Shown piece after piece: positions 40,930-51,403 of a stretch of DNA of 53,269 nt. The first letter of the stretch is position 1. Each line of letters begins with the position of its first letter. The translations under genes and the position numbers were made by a program. The notes under the pieces were generated by a model. The model searched no databases. It worked only from the letters and a program-made list of their open reading frames with translations, and was not told the origin of the DNA. This DNA is from Actinacidiphila acidipaludis (GTDB lineage: Bacteria > Actinomycetota > Actinomycetes > Streptomycetales > Streptomycetaceae). The stretch covers positions 1 to 53,269 of the forward strand of contig NZ_JAINZZ010000056.1 in assembly GCF_019890725.1 (NCBI RefSeq), written 5' to 3'.

Positions 40930-41286
40930 TATCACCACCGCCGAGGCCACCCCCGCGTCGTGGCTCAGGGAGACGTGCCAGTGGCGGACGCCCAAGGTGT
41001 CGGCGCGGGCGGCGACGGTGCCCGTGACGGTGAGGTGGGGGCGGCCGTTGTCGGAGACGGTGACCTCGGCGTCGAGCCAGGACAGGCCGGGCGGGGCGCC
41101 GAGGGCCTTGGCGAGCGCCTCCTTCGCCGCGAACCGGGCCGCGAGCGAGGCGATACCCCGCGGTTCACCGGAGGGCAGCAGCAGTTCGGCCGGGGTGAAC
41201 AGGCGCTCGGCCATGCCCGGGGTGCGGTCCAGCGCGGCCTGGAACCGCTCGATCTCGGCCACGTCGATGCCGATGCCGACGATCAC
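40918..41286 (-). CDS. acpS: Holo-[acyl-carrier-protein] synthase
   Basis: 122 residues, usual length. Transfers 4'-phosphopantetheine from CoA to acyl carrier protein. GIDVAEIERF holds the Mg-binding Asp and FAAKEALAKALG the second motif with the Glu. GTG 41286 overlaps the glmS stop (GTGA). The last three codons and the stop lie inside a dispersed repeat, so the C-terminus (AEG) may be repeat-derived. Confidence 0.95.
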   Translation of the reverse strand: MIVGIGIDVAEIERFQAALDRTPGMAERLFTPAELLLPSGEPRGIASLAARFAAKEALAKALGAPPGLSWLDAEVTVSDNGRPHLTVTGTVAARADTLGVRHWHVSLSHDAGVASAVVIAEG

Positions 41287-43130
41287 TCGACGGTCACCGA
41301 CTTGGCCAGGTTCCGGGGCTGGTCCACCTCGTTGCCGCGGGCGGTCGCCAACTCGCACGCGAACACCTGCAGCGGCACGGTGGTGACCATCGGCTGCAGC
41401 AGCACCGGGGTCTGCGGGACCCGCACGAGGTGGTCGGCGAACGGGACGACCGCCTCGTCCCCCTCCTCCGCGATGACGATCGTGCGGGCGCCGCGCGCCC
41501 TGATCTCCTGGATGTTGGACACGATCTTGTCGTGCAGCACCGAGCGCCCGCGCGGGGACGGCACCACCACGACCACCGGCACGCCCTCCTCGACCAGCGC
41601 GATCGGGCCGTGCTTCAGCTCGCCCGCCGCGAAGCCCTCGGCGTGCATGTAGGCGAGCTCCTTGAGCTTGAGCGCGCCCTCCAGCGCCACCGGGTATCCC
41701 ACGTGACGGCCCAGGAACAGCACGGTGTTGCGGTCGGACAGCGACCGCGCCAGCTTCCGGACCGGCTCCATCGTGGTGAGGACCTGCTCGACCTTGCCGG
41801 AGATCTCGGCGAGTTCGCGGATCACGACCTGGATCTCGTCGCCCCACTGGGTGCCGCGGGTCTGGCCGAACCACAGGGCGACGAGGTAGCACGCCACGAG
41901 CTGGGTCAGGAAGGCCTTGGTGGAGGCGACGGCGACCTCCGGCCCGGCCCGGGTGTAGAGGACCGCGTCGGACTCGCGGGGGATCGTGGAGCCGTTGGTG
42001 TTGCACACGGCCAGCACCTTGGCGCCCTGTTCGCGGGCGTGCCGCAGCGCCATCAGGGTGTCCATCGTCTCGCCCGACTGGCTCACCGCGATGACCAGGG
42101 TGCGCCGGTCCAGGATCGGGTCCCGGTAGCGGAACTCGCTGGCCAGCTCCACCTCGCAGGGCACCCGCGTCCAGTGCTCGATGGCGTACTTGGCGATCAT
42201 CCCGGCGTGGAACGCCGTCCCGCACGCCACGATGACGATCTTCTGGATCTCGCGCAGCACCGCGTCGGGGATGCGCACCTCGTCCAGGGTGAGGCGGCCG
42301 GAGGCGTCGATCCGGCCGAGCAGGGTGTCGGCGACCGCCTTGGGCTGCTCGGCGATCTCCTTGAGCATGAAGTAGTCGTAGCCGCCCTTCTCGGCGGCGG
42401 AGACGTCCCAGTCGACGTTGTAGGGGCGGATCTCGGCCGGGCTGCCGTCGAAGCAGGTGACGGTGATGCCGTCCCTGCGCAGCTCCACCACCTGGTCCTG
42501 GCCGAGCTCGACGGCCTCGCGGGTGTGCGCGATGAACGCCGAGACGTCGGAGGCGAGGAAGTTCTCGCCCCGACCGACGCCGACCACCAGCGGGGAGTTG
42601 CGCCGGGCGCCGACGACCACGTCCGGGTCGTCGGCGTGCACGGCGACCAGGGTGAACGCGCCGTCGAGCCGGAGGCACACCTGCCGCATCGCCTCGCCGA
42701 GGTCGCCGCACGACGAGAACTGCTCGGCCAGCAGGTGCCCGACGACCTCGGTGTCGGTCTCAGACCCCAGGTCGTGACCGCGCTCGGCCAGCTCGGTGCG
42801 CAGGTCCGCGAAGTTCTCGATGATGCCGTTGTGGACCACCGCGACCCGGCCGGCGTTGTCCAGGTGCGGGTGGGCGTTGCCGTCGGTGGGTGCGCCGTGG
42901 GTGGCCCAGCGGGTGTGCCCGATGCCGGTACGGCCGTCCGGCAGCGGCTGCCGGGCGAGTTCCTCGCGCAGGTTCGCCAGTTTGCCCGCCCGTTTGGCGA
43001 CGGCCAGCCCGCCGTCGGCCAGCACGGCGACCCCGGCGGAGTCGTAACCGCGGTACTCCAGGCGTTCCAGACCTGCCATCACGACGTCCAGCGCGCTCTG
43101 CCCGCCGACGTACCCCACGATGCCGCACAT
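41283..43130 (-). CDS. glmS: Glutamine-fructose-6-phosphate aminotransferase
   Basis: 615 residues. Makes glucosamine-6-phosphate for peptidoglycan. N-terminal glutaminase with nucleophile Cys2 (MCGIVGYVGG), HTRWATHG and HNGIIEN; two SIS sugar-isomerase domains follow with ACGTAFHAGM, VSQSGETMDT and the C-terminal NLAKSVTVE. ATG 43130 is fixed because Cys2 must be exposed. No Shine-Dalgarno is present; TAAGCT seven bases before the ATG suggests a leaderless transcript. There is no room for a glmS ribozyme. acpS overlaps its end. Confidence 0.97.
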   Translation of the reverse strand: MCGIVGYVGGQSALDVVMAGLERLEYRGYDSAGVAVLADGGLAVAKRAGKLANLREELARQPLPDGRTGIGHTRWATHGAPTDGNAHPHLDNAGRVAVVHNGIIENFADLRTELAERGHDLGSETDTEVVGHLLAEQFSSCGDLGEAMRQVCLRLDGAFTLVAVHADDPDVVVGARRNSPLVVGVGRGENFLASDVSAFIAHTREAVELGQDQVVELRRDGITVTCFDGSPAEIRPYNVDWDVSAAEKGGYDYFMLKEIAEQPKAVADTLLGRIDASGRLTLDEVRIPDAVLREIQKIVIVACGTAFHAGMIAKYAIEHWTRVPCEVELASEFRYRDPILDRRTLVIAVSQSGETMDTLMALRHAREQGAKVLAVCNTNGSTIPRESDAVLYTRAGPEVAVASTKAFLTQLVACYLVALWFGQTRGTQWGDEIQVVIRELAEISGKVEQVLTTMEPVRKLARSLSDRNTVLFLGRHVGYPVALEGALKLKELAYMHAEGFAAGELKHGPIALVEEGVPVVVVVPSPRGRSVLHDKIVSNIQEIRARGARTIVIAEEGDEAVVPFADHLVRVPQTPVLLQPMVTTVPLQVFACELATARGNEVDQPRNLAKSVTVE

Positions 43131-43137
43131 GGCCGTC

Positions 43138-43143
43138 AGCTTA
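43138..43143 (-). promoter_or_regulatory. Candidate leaderless -10 of glmS
   Basis: TAAGCT on the minus strand, seven bases before the ATG, with no ribosome site. No good -35 is visible. Confidence 0.45.
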
Positions 43144-43223
43144 GGGCGTGGTGGCCGGGCAGTGACGCAGACCACCCGGTCTTCGACGGGAAACGCAGGC
43201 CGTCGCGCAGGACAATGAGGCCC

Positions 43224-44180
43224 GTGCCGACGACGACGATCACCCCCACCAGCCCGTACGTCGATCTGACCCGGGACCAGTGGAGCGCCCTGCGCGACCG
43301 CACCCCGCTGCCGCTGACCGCCGAGGAGGTCGAGCGGCTGCGCGGGCTCGGGGACGTGGTGGACCTCGACGAGGTGGTGGACGTCTACCTGCCGCTGTCG
43401 CGGCTGCTCAACCTCTACGTCGGCGCGCACAGCGGACTGCGCGGCGCCCTCAACACGTTCCTGGGCGAGGGCGCGCAGCCCGGGACGCCGTTCGTGATCG
43501 GCGTCGCCGGCAGTGTCGCGGTCGGCAAGTCCACGACCGCCCGCCTGCTGCAGGCGCTGCTGGCCCGCTGGCCGGAGCACCCCCGGGTGGAGCTGGTGAC
43601 CACCGACGGCTTCCTGCTGCCCAACGCCGAGCTGCACCGGCGCGGCCTGATGTCCCGCAAGGGCTTCCCCGAGTCCTACGACCGCCGCGCCCTGACCCGC
43701 TTCGTCGCCGATGTGAAGGCCGGGAAGCCCGAGGTCAGCGCGCCGGTGTACTCGCACCTGATCTACGACATCGTGCCCGGCGAGCGGCTGGTGGTGCGCC
43801 GCCCGGACATCCTCATCGTGGAGGGCCTCAACGTCCTGCAGCCCGCGCTGCCCGGCAAGGACGGCCGCACCCGGATCGGCCTCGCCGACTACTTCGACTT
43901 CAGCGTGTACGTGGACGCGCGGACCGAGGACATCGAGCAGTGGTACCTGGGCCGGTTCCGCAAGCTGCGGCAGACCGCGTTCCAGGACCCCGACTCCTAT
44001 TTCCGCCGGTACACCCAGGTGCCGGAGGACGAGGCACTGGACTACGCCCGGCTGATGTGGCGCACGATCAACCGTCCCAACCTCCAGCAGAACGTGGAGC
44101 CGACCCGCAGCCGGGCCACCCTGGTCCTGCGCAAGGGCCCGCAGCACAAGGTGCAGCGGCTCTCGCTGCGCAAGCTGTGA
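43224..44180 (+). CDS. coaA: Pantothenate kinase (type I)
   Basis: 318 residues. First step of CoA synthesis. P-loop GVAGSVAVGKSTTA (about 92-105), VTTDGFLLPN, RKGFPESYDRRAL and FDFSVYVDA are family motifs. GTG 43224 has GACAAT seven bases upstream, which fits a leaderless start; ATG 43215 in frame is the alternative. Divergent from glmS and followed after 13 bases by a DUF389 gene. Confidence 0.95.
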   Translation: MPTTTITPTSPYVDLTRDQWSALRDRTPLPLTAEEVERLRGLGDVVDLDEVVDVYLPLSRLLNLYVGAHSGLRGALNTFLGEGAQPGTPFVIGVAGSVAVGKSTTARLLQALLARWPEHPRVELVTTDGFLLPNAELHRRGLMSRKGFPESYDRRALTRFVADVKAGKPEVSAPVYSHLIYDIVPGERLVVRRPDILIVEGLNVLQPALPGKDGRTRIGLADYFDFSVYVDARTEDIEQWYLGRFRKLRQTAFQDPDSYFRRYTQVPEDEALDYARLMWRTINRPNLQQNVEPTRSRATLVLRKGPQHKVQRLSLRKL

Positions 44181-44193
44181 ACGGGAGCGCCGA

Positions 44194-45123
44194 GTGCTTC
44201 ACCTGCGGATGATCGTGCCGTCCGACCGGACCGACGACGTCGCCACGCTGCTCGCGAACAGCGTCGGCACCACCCATCTGACGCTGCTCAGAGGCGCCGC
44301 GCTCGACCCGCCCGGCGACGTGCTGACCTGCGATGTGGCCAGGGAGGCGGCCGACGGTCTGCTGGAGCGGCTGCGCGCCGACGGGATCGCCGACGCCGGC
44401 GCGATCACCGTGGAGGACGTCGACCTGACGCTGTCCGCGAGCGCCGACCGCGCCGAGGCGGCAGCTCCGGGTGAGGGCACCGACGCCGTGCTGTGGGAGT
44501 CCCTGGTCGAGGAGACCCACGAGGAGTCCACTCTCACCTTCACCTATCTGGGCTTCCTCACCGTGGCCACCATGCTCGCCGCCTACGGCGTGATGCTGGA
44601 CAGCTCGATCCTCATCGTCGGCGCGATGGTCGTCGGCCCGGAGTTCGGGCCGCTCGCCGGAGTCTGCACGTCGCTGGTGCGGCGCGACCGCGGCCTGCTC
44701 GCGCGCTCCGTCGTCGCGCTCGCCGTGGGCTTTCTGGTGGCGATGCTGCTGACGGGCGCGTTCAGCGGCCTGATGGACGTGTTCGGGCTGTTCACGCGGG
44801 CACGGTTCGACGCGCCGCACCCGGCGACCGGCTTCATCTGGCAGCCGACCTGGGACTCCTTCGTGGTCGCCCTGCTGGCCGGCGTGGCCGGGATTCTTTC
44901 GCTGACGTCGGCCAAGTCCGGCGCGCTCGTCGGCGTCGCGATCTCGGTGACGACGGTGCCGGCCGCGGCCAACGCCGCGCTGGCCCTCAGTTTCGGCAAC
45001 TGGCACGAGGTCCGCGGCTCGACCGCGCAACTGGCGGTCAACCTGGCCGGCATCGTGCTCGCCGGCACGCTCACGCTGCTCGCCCAGCAGTGGTTCTGGG
45101 CGAGGCAGCGCGACGGCGCGTGA
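44194..45123 (+). CDS. DUF389 membrane protein
   Basis: 309 residues. A soluble N-terminal domain (1-100) is followed by about six membrane segments, with the family motif DSSILIVGAMVVGPEFGPLAG (the GAM.V.P.xGP region) and FGLFTRARFDAPHPATGF in a loop. Function of DUF389 is not established to my knowledge. GTG 44194 follows GGGAG. Operon partner of coaA, 13 bases downstream. Confidence 0.92.
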   Translation: MLHLRMIVPSDRTDDVATLLANSVGTTHLTLLRGAALDPPGDVLTCDVAREAADGLLERLRADGIADAGAITVEDVDLTLSASADRAEAAAPGEGTDAVLWESLVEETHEESTLTFTYLGFLTVATMLAAYGVMLDSSILIVGAMVVGPEFGPLAGVCTSLVRRDRGLLARSVVALAVGFLVAMLLTGAFSGLMDVFGLFTRARFDAPHPATGFIWQPTWDSFVVALLAGVAGILSLTSAKSGALVGVAISVTTVPAAANAALALSFGNWHEVRGSTAQLAVNLAGIVLAGTLTLLAQQWFWARQRDGA

Positions 45124-45144
45124 GCCGGGAAGGGATCAGGGCGG

Positions 45145-46503
45145 TCAGCCGAGGGTGGACTTCACCACGTCGGCGAGGCGGCCGGCCACCGCACGGGCGT
45201 GGTCGATGTCCGCGGCCTCGACCATGACCCGCACCAGCGGCTCGGTGCCCGAGGGGCGCAGCAGCACCCGTCCGGTGGTGCCCAGCTCGGCCTCGGCCTC
45301 GGCGATCGCGGCGGACAGCTCGGGGGTGCTCGCCACCCGGCTCTTGTCCACGTCCGGGACGTTGATCAGGACCTGCGGCAACCGGTCCATCACGGCGGCC
45401 AGTTCGGCCAGCGGGCGCTTGGTGGCCGCGACCCGGGCGGCCAGCAGCAGGCCGGTCAGGGTGCCGTCGCCGGTGGTGGCGTGGTCGAGCACGATGACGT
45501 GCCCCGACTGCTCGCCGCCGAGCGCGTAGCCGTACTCCTTCAGGGACTCCAGCACGTAGCGGTCGCCGACGGCGGTCTGCACCACGTGGATGCCCTCGCG
45601 CTCCATCGCCAGCTTGAAGCCGAGGTTGGACATCACGGTGCCGACGACGGTGTTCTCCCGCAGCGCGTCGCGCTCGCGCAGCGACAGGGCGAGGATGGCG
45701 AGGATCTGGTCGCCGTCCACCTCCGCGCCGCTGCCGTCCACGGCCAGGCAGCGGTCGGCGTCACCGTCGTGGGCGATGCCGAAGTCCGCGCCGTGCTCGA
45801 CGACCGCGGACTTCAGCAGGTCCAGGTGGGTCGAGCCGCAGTCCTCGTTGATGTTGAGGCCGTCGGGCTGGGCGCCGATGGTGATCACCTGGGCGCCGGC
45901 CCGGGAGAACGCCTCGGGCGAGACGTGGGACGCGGCGCCGTGCGCCTCGTCCAGGACGATCTTCAGACCGTCGAGGCGGTTCGGCAGCACGCCGATGAGG
46001 TGGGCGACGTACTGGTCGAAGCCCTCGTCGTAGTCCTTGACCCGGCCGACGCCCGCCCCGGTGGGACGGTTCCAGGGGGCGCCGGTGCGGTGCTCGCCGT
46101 AGACCTCCTCGATGCGGTCCTCCAGGACGTCGTCGAGCTTGTGGCCGCCGCGGGCGAAGAACTTGATCCCGTTGTCCGGCATCGCGTTGTGGCTGGCGGA
46201 CAGCATCACGCCGAGGTCGGCACCCAGCGCACCGGTGAGATACGCCACCGCCGGGGTGGGCAGCACACCGACCCGCAGGACGTCCACGCCCGCGCTCGCC
46301 AGGCCGGCCACGACGGCGGCCTCCAGGAACTCGCCCGAGGCCCGGGGGTCACGGCCGACCACGGCGACCGGCCGGTGCCCGGCGAAGCTGCCCGCCTCGG
46401 CCAGCACGTGTGCCGCCGCGACCGACAGGCCCAGTGCCAGCTCGGCGGTCAGGTCCGCGTTGGCGATACCCCGCACTCCGTCGGTGCCGAAGAGTCGTCC
46501 CAC
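45145..46503 (-). CDS. glmM: Phosphoglucosamine mutase
   Basis: 452 residues. Converts glucosamine-6-P to glucosamine-1-P, next step after GlmS. The phospho-Ser is in LSASHNAMPDNG, the Mg loop is DGDADRCL, the sugar loop GGEQSGH and the phosphate loop RPSGTEPLVRV. GTG 46503 follows GGAGGAAA. Lies downstream of rpsI with a terminator between; a 7-bp inverted repeat (46588-46603) sits in its leader. Confidence 0.97.
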   Translation of the reverse strand: MGRLFGTDGVRGIANADLTAELALGLSVAAAHVLAEAGSFAGHRPVAVVGRDPRASGEFLEAAVVAGLASAGVDVLRVGVLPTPAVAYLTGALGADLGVMLSASHNAMPDNGIKFFARGGHKLDDVLEDRIEEVYGEHRTGAPWNRPTGAGVGRVKDYDEGFDQYVAHLIGVLPNRLDGLKIVLDEAHGAASHVSPEAFSRAGAQVITIGAQPDGLNINEDCGSTHLDLLKSAVVEHGADFGIAHDGDADRCLAVDGSGAEVDGDQILAILALSLRERDALRENTVVGTVMSNLGFKLAMEREGIHVVQTAVGDRYVLESLKEYGYALGGEQSGHVIVLDHATTGDGTLTGLLLAARVAATKRPLAELAAVMDRLPQVLINVPDVDKSRVASTPELSAAIAEAEAELGTTGRVLLRPSGTEPLVRVMVEAADIDHARAVAGRLADVVKSTLG

Positions 46504-46587
46504 AGTATTTCCTCCGATGATCTGTGCGGTGGTGCAGCCGTACGGCGGCGCTGCGCTCTGGTGACACCCGGCGTCGTCCGCGGCCAC

Positions 46588-46603
46588 GTCCCCGCTCGGG
46601 GAC
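46588..46603. promoter_or_regulatory. Inverted repeat upstream of glmM
   Basis: GTCCCCG and CGGGGAC around CT, 85 bases before the glmM start. Possibly a leader hairpin or an operator. Confidence 0.35.
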
Positions 46604-46666
46604 CTGCCTCAACCATCCAGCACGCAGGGGCATATCAACAGACATATACGCCGGTTCCCGGTAATG

Positions 46667-46706
46667 CGAACGCCTCGGAGGCACCAGAGTGTCTCCGAGG
46701 CGTTCG
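46667..46706 (-). terminator. Terminator of rplM-rpsI
   Basis: Perfect 14-bp arms 46667-46680 and 46693-46706 around 12 bases, 52 bases after the rpsI stop. Confidence 0.88.
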
Positions 46707-46757
46707 ATGCGCCGGGCGCGGGATCGGTTCCCGCGCAGGAGGCGACTTTGTCGGGCT

Positions 46758-47273
46758 TTAGCGCTTGCTGAACTGCGGCGCCTTGCGCGCCTTCTTCAGA
46801 CCGGCCTTCTTCCGCTCGACCGCGCGGTCGTCACGGGTCAGGAAGCCGGCCTTCTTCAGCGGGCCGCGGTTGTTGTCGACGTCCGCCTCGTTCAGGGCGC
46901 GGGCCACGCCCAGGCGCAGCGCACCGGCCTGGCCGGAGATGCCGCCACCGCTGATGCGGGCGATCACGTCGTAACGGCCGTCCAGCTCGAGCACCTTGAA
47001 GGGCTCGTTGACTTCCTGCTGGTGCACCTTGTTCGGGAAGTAGCCCTCGAGGGTGCGGCCGTTGATCTTCCACTTGCCGGAGCCCGGGACGATCCGGACG
47101 CGGGCGATGGACTGCTTGCGACGGCCGGTACCGGCGGCCGGCTGCGGGTCACCGAAGCGCGAGGCGAGGGACTCGGAGGTGTACTCCGACTCCACGGCCT
47201 CGGACTCGAAGGTGGTGATCTCGTCGTAGGACTCTTCGCCCTCGAGCGGGGTCTCGGCGGTGGTCTCAGCCAC
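46758..47273 (-). CDS. rpsI: 30S ribosomal protein S9
   Basis: 171 residues. The S9 core (about 48-171) has GTGRRKQSIARVRIVPGSG at its start and ends in the basic tail KKARKAPQFSKR, which reaches the P-site tRNA. The first 45 residues are an acidic extension common in actinobacteria. GTG 47273 follows GAGGAGA. Second gene of rplM-rpsI, 39 bases after rplM. Confidence 0.97.
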   Translation of the reverse strand: MAETTAETPLEGEESYDEITTFESEAVESEYTSESLASRFGDPQPAAGTGRRKQSIARVRIVPGSGKWKINGRTLEGYFPNKVHQQEVNEPFKVLELDGRYDVIARISGGGISGQAGALRLGVARALNEADVDNNRGPLKKAGFLTRDDRAVERKKAGLKKARKAPQFSKR

Positions 47274-47312
47274 GATTCTCCTCAGGTTCTTTCTGGTAGC
47301 TGGTGGCCGGGA

Positions 47313-47756
47313 CTACTGCGCGACCTGGGTGATCTCGAACGGGACCGGCTGCTGCGCAGCGTGCGGGTGCTGGTCGCCCGCGTAGACCTTCAGCTTCGAG
47401 AGCATCTGACGGCCCAGGGAGTTCTTCGGGAGCATGCCCTTGACGGCCTTCTCGATGGCCTTCTCGGGGCTCTTGGCGAGCAGCTCGTCGTACCGCACCG
47501 AACGCAGACCGCCCGGGTACCCGGAGTGGCGGTACGCCATCTTCTGGGTCTTCTTGTTCCCGGAGAGGTGGATCTTGTCGGCGTTGATGACGATGACGAA
47601 GTCGCCGGTGTCGACGTGGGGCGCGTAGATGGGCTTGTGCTTGCCCCTCAGGAGGCTGGCGGCCTGGGAGGCCAGACGGCCCAGGACGACGTCCTGCGCG
47701 TCGATAATGTGCCACTGGCGCTGGACATCGCCGGGCTTGGGGCTGAACGTACGCAC
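47313..47756 (-). CDS. rplM: 50S ribosomal protein L13
   Basis: 147 residues, usual length. WHIIDAQDVVLGRLAS near the start and YRHSGYPGGLR are family motifs. GTG 47756 follows GAAGG. First gene of the rplM-rpsI operon, with a long leader. Confidence 0.97.
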   Translation of the reverse strand: MRTFSPKPGDVQRQWHIIDAQDVVLGRLASQAASLLRGKHKPIYAPHVDTGDFVIVINADKIHLSGNKKTQKMAYRHSGYPGGLRSVRYDELLAKSPEKAIEKAVKGMLPKNSLGRQMLSKLKVYAGDQHPHAAQQPVPFEITQVAQ

Positions 47757-48079
47757 GGTCGTAGCCTTCGCTTCTTCTCAGTAGTGGTTTCCCCCCGGCC
47801 GCTCGGACCAGGAGGAGGGGTCCTGGCAAGGCCACCCGGACGATCACGACAGCCCTGGCGACGCACGGGGACGCAACCCGTTCGCCTGCCGCTGGTCATC
47901 GGCCCGGTGGACCGGCGTAAGGGCCCCTCACGTGAGATAGAGCAAGCCAATACGCATAACGAACCGCAAGAATACCCGTGCGGGCGCGGGCGGGTCAAAA
48001 CGCCGGGCCTCCGGGCCGCGGGACCGCCCCGCGGGTGTCGCCGCGGGGCGGTGGGACGGGCCGCAGCCGGCCCGCCCGT
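47757..48079 (-). other. rplM promoter and leader region
   Basis: 323 bases without a gene between rplM and the ABC-F gene. On the minus strand TTCGTT and CTATCT are 17 bases apart (about 47955-47927), a weak promoter candidate that would give a leader of about 165 bases. The leader has GC-rich inverted repeats near 47800-47835 but I recognise no known ribosomal-protein leader motif. Confidence 0.35.
48023..48052. terminator. Terminator of the ABC-F gene
   Basis: Perfect 12-bp arms 48023-48034 and 48041-48052 around GTGTCG. Confidence 0.82.
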
Positions 48080-49702
<1,623 letters not shown>

Positions 49703-49824
49703 GTCCTGAATTCTCCCCGCCGCCGCCGGAGGCCCCAAGTCGTTTTCCCGGGGCCGCTTCCTCCGGTCCTCCTGTGAGGATTCGCCGTGGGCTTCCCGCG
49801 ATAGGTGGCGGGCCGCGACGGCCC

Positions 49825-49830
49825 TATGAT
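49825..49830 (+). promoter_or_regulatory. Leaderless -10 of the Pro/Gln-rich membrane protein gene
   Basis: TATGAT, seven bases before ATG 49838, is a near-consensus -10. No Shine-Dalgarno is present, so a leaderless transcript is likely. Confidence 0.6.
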
Positions 49831-49837
49831 GCGCCCC

Positions 49838-51334
49838 ATGACTGAAGGCCCCGGGCAGCAGCCATCGCAGCGTCCCCGCCCCAGCGCCCCCGAAGGGCGC
49901 GAGGTCCTGGAGGGACGCGTCATCCCCTCCAGCCGGCAGCAGCAGCGCTCGTTCGAGGCGCACCAGCAGCAACCGGCCCCGCAGGACCCGCGCGAGCAGT
50001 TCGCCGGGCCCGGCCCGCAGGGCGAGCCGTGGTCGTCACCGCAGGCCCCGGCGACGGCGGGCCGGGCGCCGCAGATCCCGCAGGGCCAGGCGCCGCAGAT
50101 CCCCCAGGGCTCTGTCCCGCAGGCCGCCCAGGCCGGCCAGGGCGGGTCGGGCGGCCAGAGCGGGTCGGGGGGTCAGGGCGGCCAGACCGGTCAGCCGCCG
50201 CTGCCGCACCGCGAGGGGCCCGCCTCGGAGCGGCCCGGCCCGCACCAGCAGGGCCAGGCCCGCCCGCCGCAGACCCAGCTTCCGGAACCGCAGGGCCCCG
50301 GCGGGCAGCAGCCGGGCGCCGGGGAACCGCAGGCGTGGGGCGGCGCACCCCAGCAGGGCGGTGGCCCGCAGCACGGCGGCATCCCCCCGCAGGGCTTCCC
50401 GCAGCAGGGGCCGCCCCCGCAGGGCCCGGGCGCGGGACTCCCCCGCCAGAGTCCCTCCCCCGCGTCCACCGGGTCCTCGGGGTCCTCCGGGTCCTTCCCC
50501 ATGGGCACGGGCACGACCGGCCGCCGCCCGGCGCCGTCGTCGGCCTCGGGTACGCCGGACTGGGGCGCGCTGGCCGAGCAGCAGGAGGCCAGCGGCGCCC
50601 GCCGCCGCAAGGTGATGATGCTCACCGGCGGCATCGTGGCGATCGCCGTCATCGCGGGCGGTGTGGCCACCGCGGTGGTGATGTCCGGCAAGAGCTCCAA
50701 GCCGACCATCGCCGGGCCGAGCAGCTCCGGCACGGCCGGCACCTCCGCGCTGCCGCCGGCGCCGTCGTTCTCCTCGGTCGCCCCGCCGCCGCCCGCGAAC
50801 CCGCTGGACTACCTGTCGACGGCCGGGAAGGACACGGCCCCGCTCACCGCGAACTCGCTCTTCCCCGGGAAGCAGTTCCTGATGGACGGCCGGGTGTACG
50901 TCAAGACCGCGATCACGTCGACGAACGCGTGCGCGGGCGCCGCGCGCGCGAACCTGTCGGTGGCGCTGGGCAAGAGCGCCTGCCGCAAGCTCATCCGCGT
51001 CACGTACACCAACGGCGGCACCGCGGTCACCGTGGGCGTGGCCGTCTTCGACGACAAGGCGCACGCGCAGAAGGTGCAGAAGGTCGCGCAGTACCTGGCG
51101 CCGCTCAACGGCGGCGGAGTGGCGGACTTCTGCCACGCGGTGGCCTGCCGGATGACGTCCAACGCGGTCGGCCGGTACGCCTACTTCGCGATCGCCGGAC
51201 TGAAGAACGGCAAGACCATCACGGCGTCCGACACGGTGGCGCTCCAGTCCGCCAACGACGCCTCGAACTTCGCGTTCCAGCGGATCATCCAGCGCGGGCG
51301 CGACGCCGCCGCGGCGGACCCGTCCCGCAACTGA
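49838..51334 (+). CDS. Pro/Gln/Gly-rich single-pass membrane protein
   Basis: 498 residues. The first 250 are low-complexity with repeats such as PQIPQGQAPQIPQG and many PQG blocks, so probably disordered and cytoplasmic. One membrane segment follows (VMMLTGGIVAIAVIAGGVA), then a Ser/Pro spacer and an extracytoplasmic domain of about 170 residues with four Cys (ACAGAARANLSVALGKSACR; FCHAVACR), likely two disulfides. The layout resembles a signalling or secretion-linked envelope protein. I do not recognise a function. It converges on truA. Confidence 0.85.
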   Translation: MTEGPGQQPSQRPRPSAPEGREVLEGRVIPSSRQQQRSFEAHQQQPAPQDPREQFAGPGPQGEPWSSPQAPATAGRAPQIPQGQAPQIPQGSVPQAAQAGQGGSGGQSGSGGQGGQTGQPPLPHREGPASERPGPHQQGQARPPQTQLPEPQGPGGQQPGAGEPQAWGGAPQQGGGPQHGGIPPQGFPQQGPPPQGPGAGLPRQSPSPASTGSSGSSGSFPMGTGTTGRRPAPSSASGTPDWGALAEQQEASGARRRKVMMLTGGIVAIAVIAGGVATAVVMSGKSSKPTIAGPSSSGTAGTSALPPAPSFSSVAPPPPANPLDYLSTAGKDTAPLTANSLFPGKQFLMDGRVYVKTAITSTNACAGAARANLSVALGKSACRKLIRVTYTNGGTAVTVGVAVFDDKAHAQKVQKVAQYLAPLNGGGVADFCHAVACRMTSNAVGRYAYFAIAGLKNGKTITASDTVALQSANDASNFAFQRIIQRGRDAAAADPSRN

Positions 51335-51340
51335 CCTGCC

Positions 51341-51370
51341 GGCGCCCCGCCCGTGCGCGGGCGGGGCGCC
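51341..51370. terminator. Bidirectional terminator hairpin
   Basis: Perfect 13-bp arms 51341-51353 and 51358-51370 around TGCG. Confidence 0.88.
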
Positions 51371-51403
51371 GTCGCGGAGACCTCCGCCCGGGGCGGGCGA
51401 CAC

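Noticed and set aside
39315..41027. Long plus-strand open frame across nnrD
   Set aside because: Antisense shadow caused by high GC at third positions; Arg/Pro-rich translation without motifs.
41430..43214. Open frame upstream of coaA on the plus strand
   Set aside because: Antisense of glmS; homologous CoaA sequence begins only near 43224.
43131..43223. A glmS ribozyme or riboswitch upstream of glmS
   Set aside because: Only 93 bases separate glmS and coaA and no ribozyme core is visible; the likely transcript is leaderless.
46758..47273. Acidic N-terminal extension of S9 as a novelty
   Set aside because: Common in actinobacterial S9; the acidic tail of L17 is likewise ordinary.
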